Of a DNA stretch of 64,000 nucleotides, positions 63,528 to 64,000 are shown piece after piece. The notes under the pieces are model-generated. The model saw nothing but the letters and a program-made list of their open reading frames with translations. It was not told the DNA's origin and ran no database searches. A program made the position numbers and the translations under genes. This stretch comes from Alentia gelatinosa (Eukaryota > Annelida > Polychaeta > Phyllodocida > Polynoidae): assembly GCA_950022655.1 (NCBI GenBank), contig OX465592.1:1354234-1418233 (forward strand), written 5' to 3'. The first letter of the stretch is position 1. Each line of letters begins with the position of its first letter.

Positions 63528-64000
63528 CTGTTAAGAGAAACTGTCAGTTTAATTCAGGTGTTGATTTTGTTGTATGACTTCAACGCTAGTCTTTCATTTA
63601 TAACCAGTAGTACCCACTGCAGTCCATGAGCTAGTACCATTGCTGATGCTCATGGTTGTGCTCTCTGATGATGGAATTATCACCTCCTGTTTTTTTAACA
63701 GAAATATGTTCATGTGCATGCTACAAAAGTCCCCATGAGAAGTGTGAGTATGTCTTAGATAGAGTCTGAGGCATATTTAAACTGCAACCAGACACTGCCA
63801 ATATCAAAAGAAAAGGACTGATCTGGCCAGCCACCAATCAGGTTACCTTGTTGGTATTTTGCAAAACCTAAAGCATATGTCATTCTTACAAGTGTTACTA
63901 TGGCATGCCATAAAACATAGGTTGATAAACTAAAGGGAGCAGAGGTGTCACATGCCACCATCCATCCTCTGCCATAAAAATGCATTCCTATTGCTAGCCA
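63528..64000 (-). other. A-to-B intron upstream of U17 exon B (partial)
   Basis: Acceptor-side part of the 923-bp intron of the next unit, cut by the window end within the exon-D candidate. Nothing else is recognised in it. Confidence 0.7.

Larger units (their letters stand above)
1..64000 (-). repeat. Macro-tandem array of 17 mucin exon-pair units
   Basis: Seventeen direct copies of a 3.0-5.2 kb unit run through the whole window without interruption. Unit lengths in order are 3448, 3010, 3667, 3667, 3667, 3448, 3667, 3667, 5212, 4063, 3898, 3679, 3679, 3679, 3898, 3898 and at least 3753 bp. Nearly all length variation is in whole 219-bp steps inside exon B, plus one 12-bp and one 54-bp difference. 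Intron and exon A lengths are constant. The array is the central part of a single minus-strand gene: no start region, signal peptide, terminal domain or polyadenylation region appears between units. Because the copies are nearly identical, the true copy number depends on the assembly being correct. Confidence 0.95.
60248..64000 (-). repeat. Macro-unit U17, type II, 6 inner repeats (cut by window end)
   Basis: 3753 bp of an expected 3898-bp unit. Both exons are complete; the missing part is intron. The array therefore continues beyond 64000, towards the 5' end of the gene. Confidence 0.9.

Noticed and set aside
1..64000. CRISPR array or bacterial repeat adhesin
   Set aside because: Repeat unit sizes (219 bp, 3-5 kb) and lack of spacers exclude CRISPR. 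Introns with conserved splice sites and CpG depletion argue against bacterial origin.

Overview
The window is one tandem array of a vertebrate-type giant mucin gene, read on the minus strand. Transcription runs from high to low coordinates, and the array leaves the window at both ends. The sequence has spliced eukaryotic organisation and is strongly CpG-poor (by eye about two dozen CpG in the 3.4 kb of unit 1, far below expectation at this base composition). That points to a methylated vertebrate genome; I cannot name the species or the mucin. No bacterial operon, RNA gene, promoter, CRISPR array or recognisable intact mobile element is visible.

Layout: 17 head-to-tail macro-units (U1-U17) start at 1, 3449, 6459, 10126, 13793, 17460, 20908, 24575, 28242, 33454, 37517, 41415, 45094, 48773, 52452, 56350 and 60248; U17 is cut by the window end. 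Each unit holds two large Ser/Thr-rich exons. Exon A is always 834 nt. Exon B runs from 693 to 2895 nt and contains an internal array of 2 to 12 copies of a 219-bp (73-residue) repeat. In transcription order each unit reads exon B, a 560-bp intron, exon A, then a 923-bp intron leading to the next exon B. Both exons begin and end in phase 1, so any number of units or repeats can be gained or lost without a frame break. The 34 exons give about 38.9 kb of open frame (about 12,980 codons) with no internal stop and no cysteine, which is what a densely O-glycosylated mucin region looks like. No signal peptide, SEA, VWD, EGF, cystine-knot or membrane segment falls in the window, so secreted versus membrane-bound cannot be decided.

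Two subfamilies divide the array. Type I fills U1-U8 and the low-coordinate part of U9; type II fills the high-coordinate part of U9 and U10-U17. The junction lies inside the exon B of U9, which carries 12 repeats and looks like the product of an unequal crossover between a type II and a type I unit. Neighbouring units share private substitutions (U4/U5, U7/U8, U11/U12, U14/U15, U16/U17), so the array appears to be still duplicating and homogenising.

The introns contain two short phase-compatible open stretches that could be small extra exons (one 57 nt with two N-glycosylation sequons; one 159 nt open only in type II units). These are weak candidates. Long open frames on the plus strand are shadows of the repetitive minus-strand exons.
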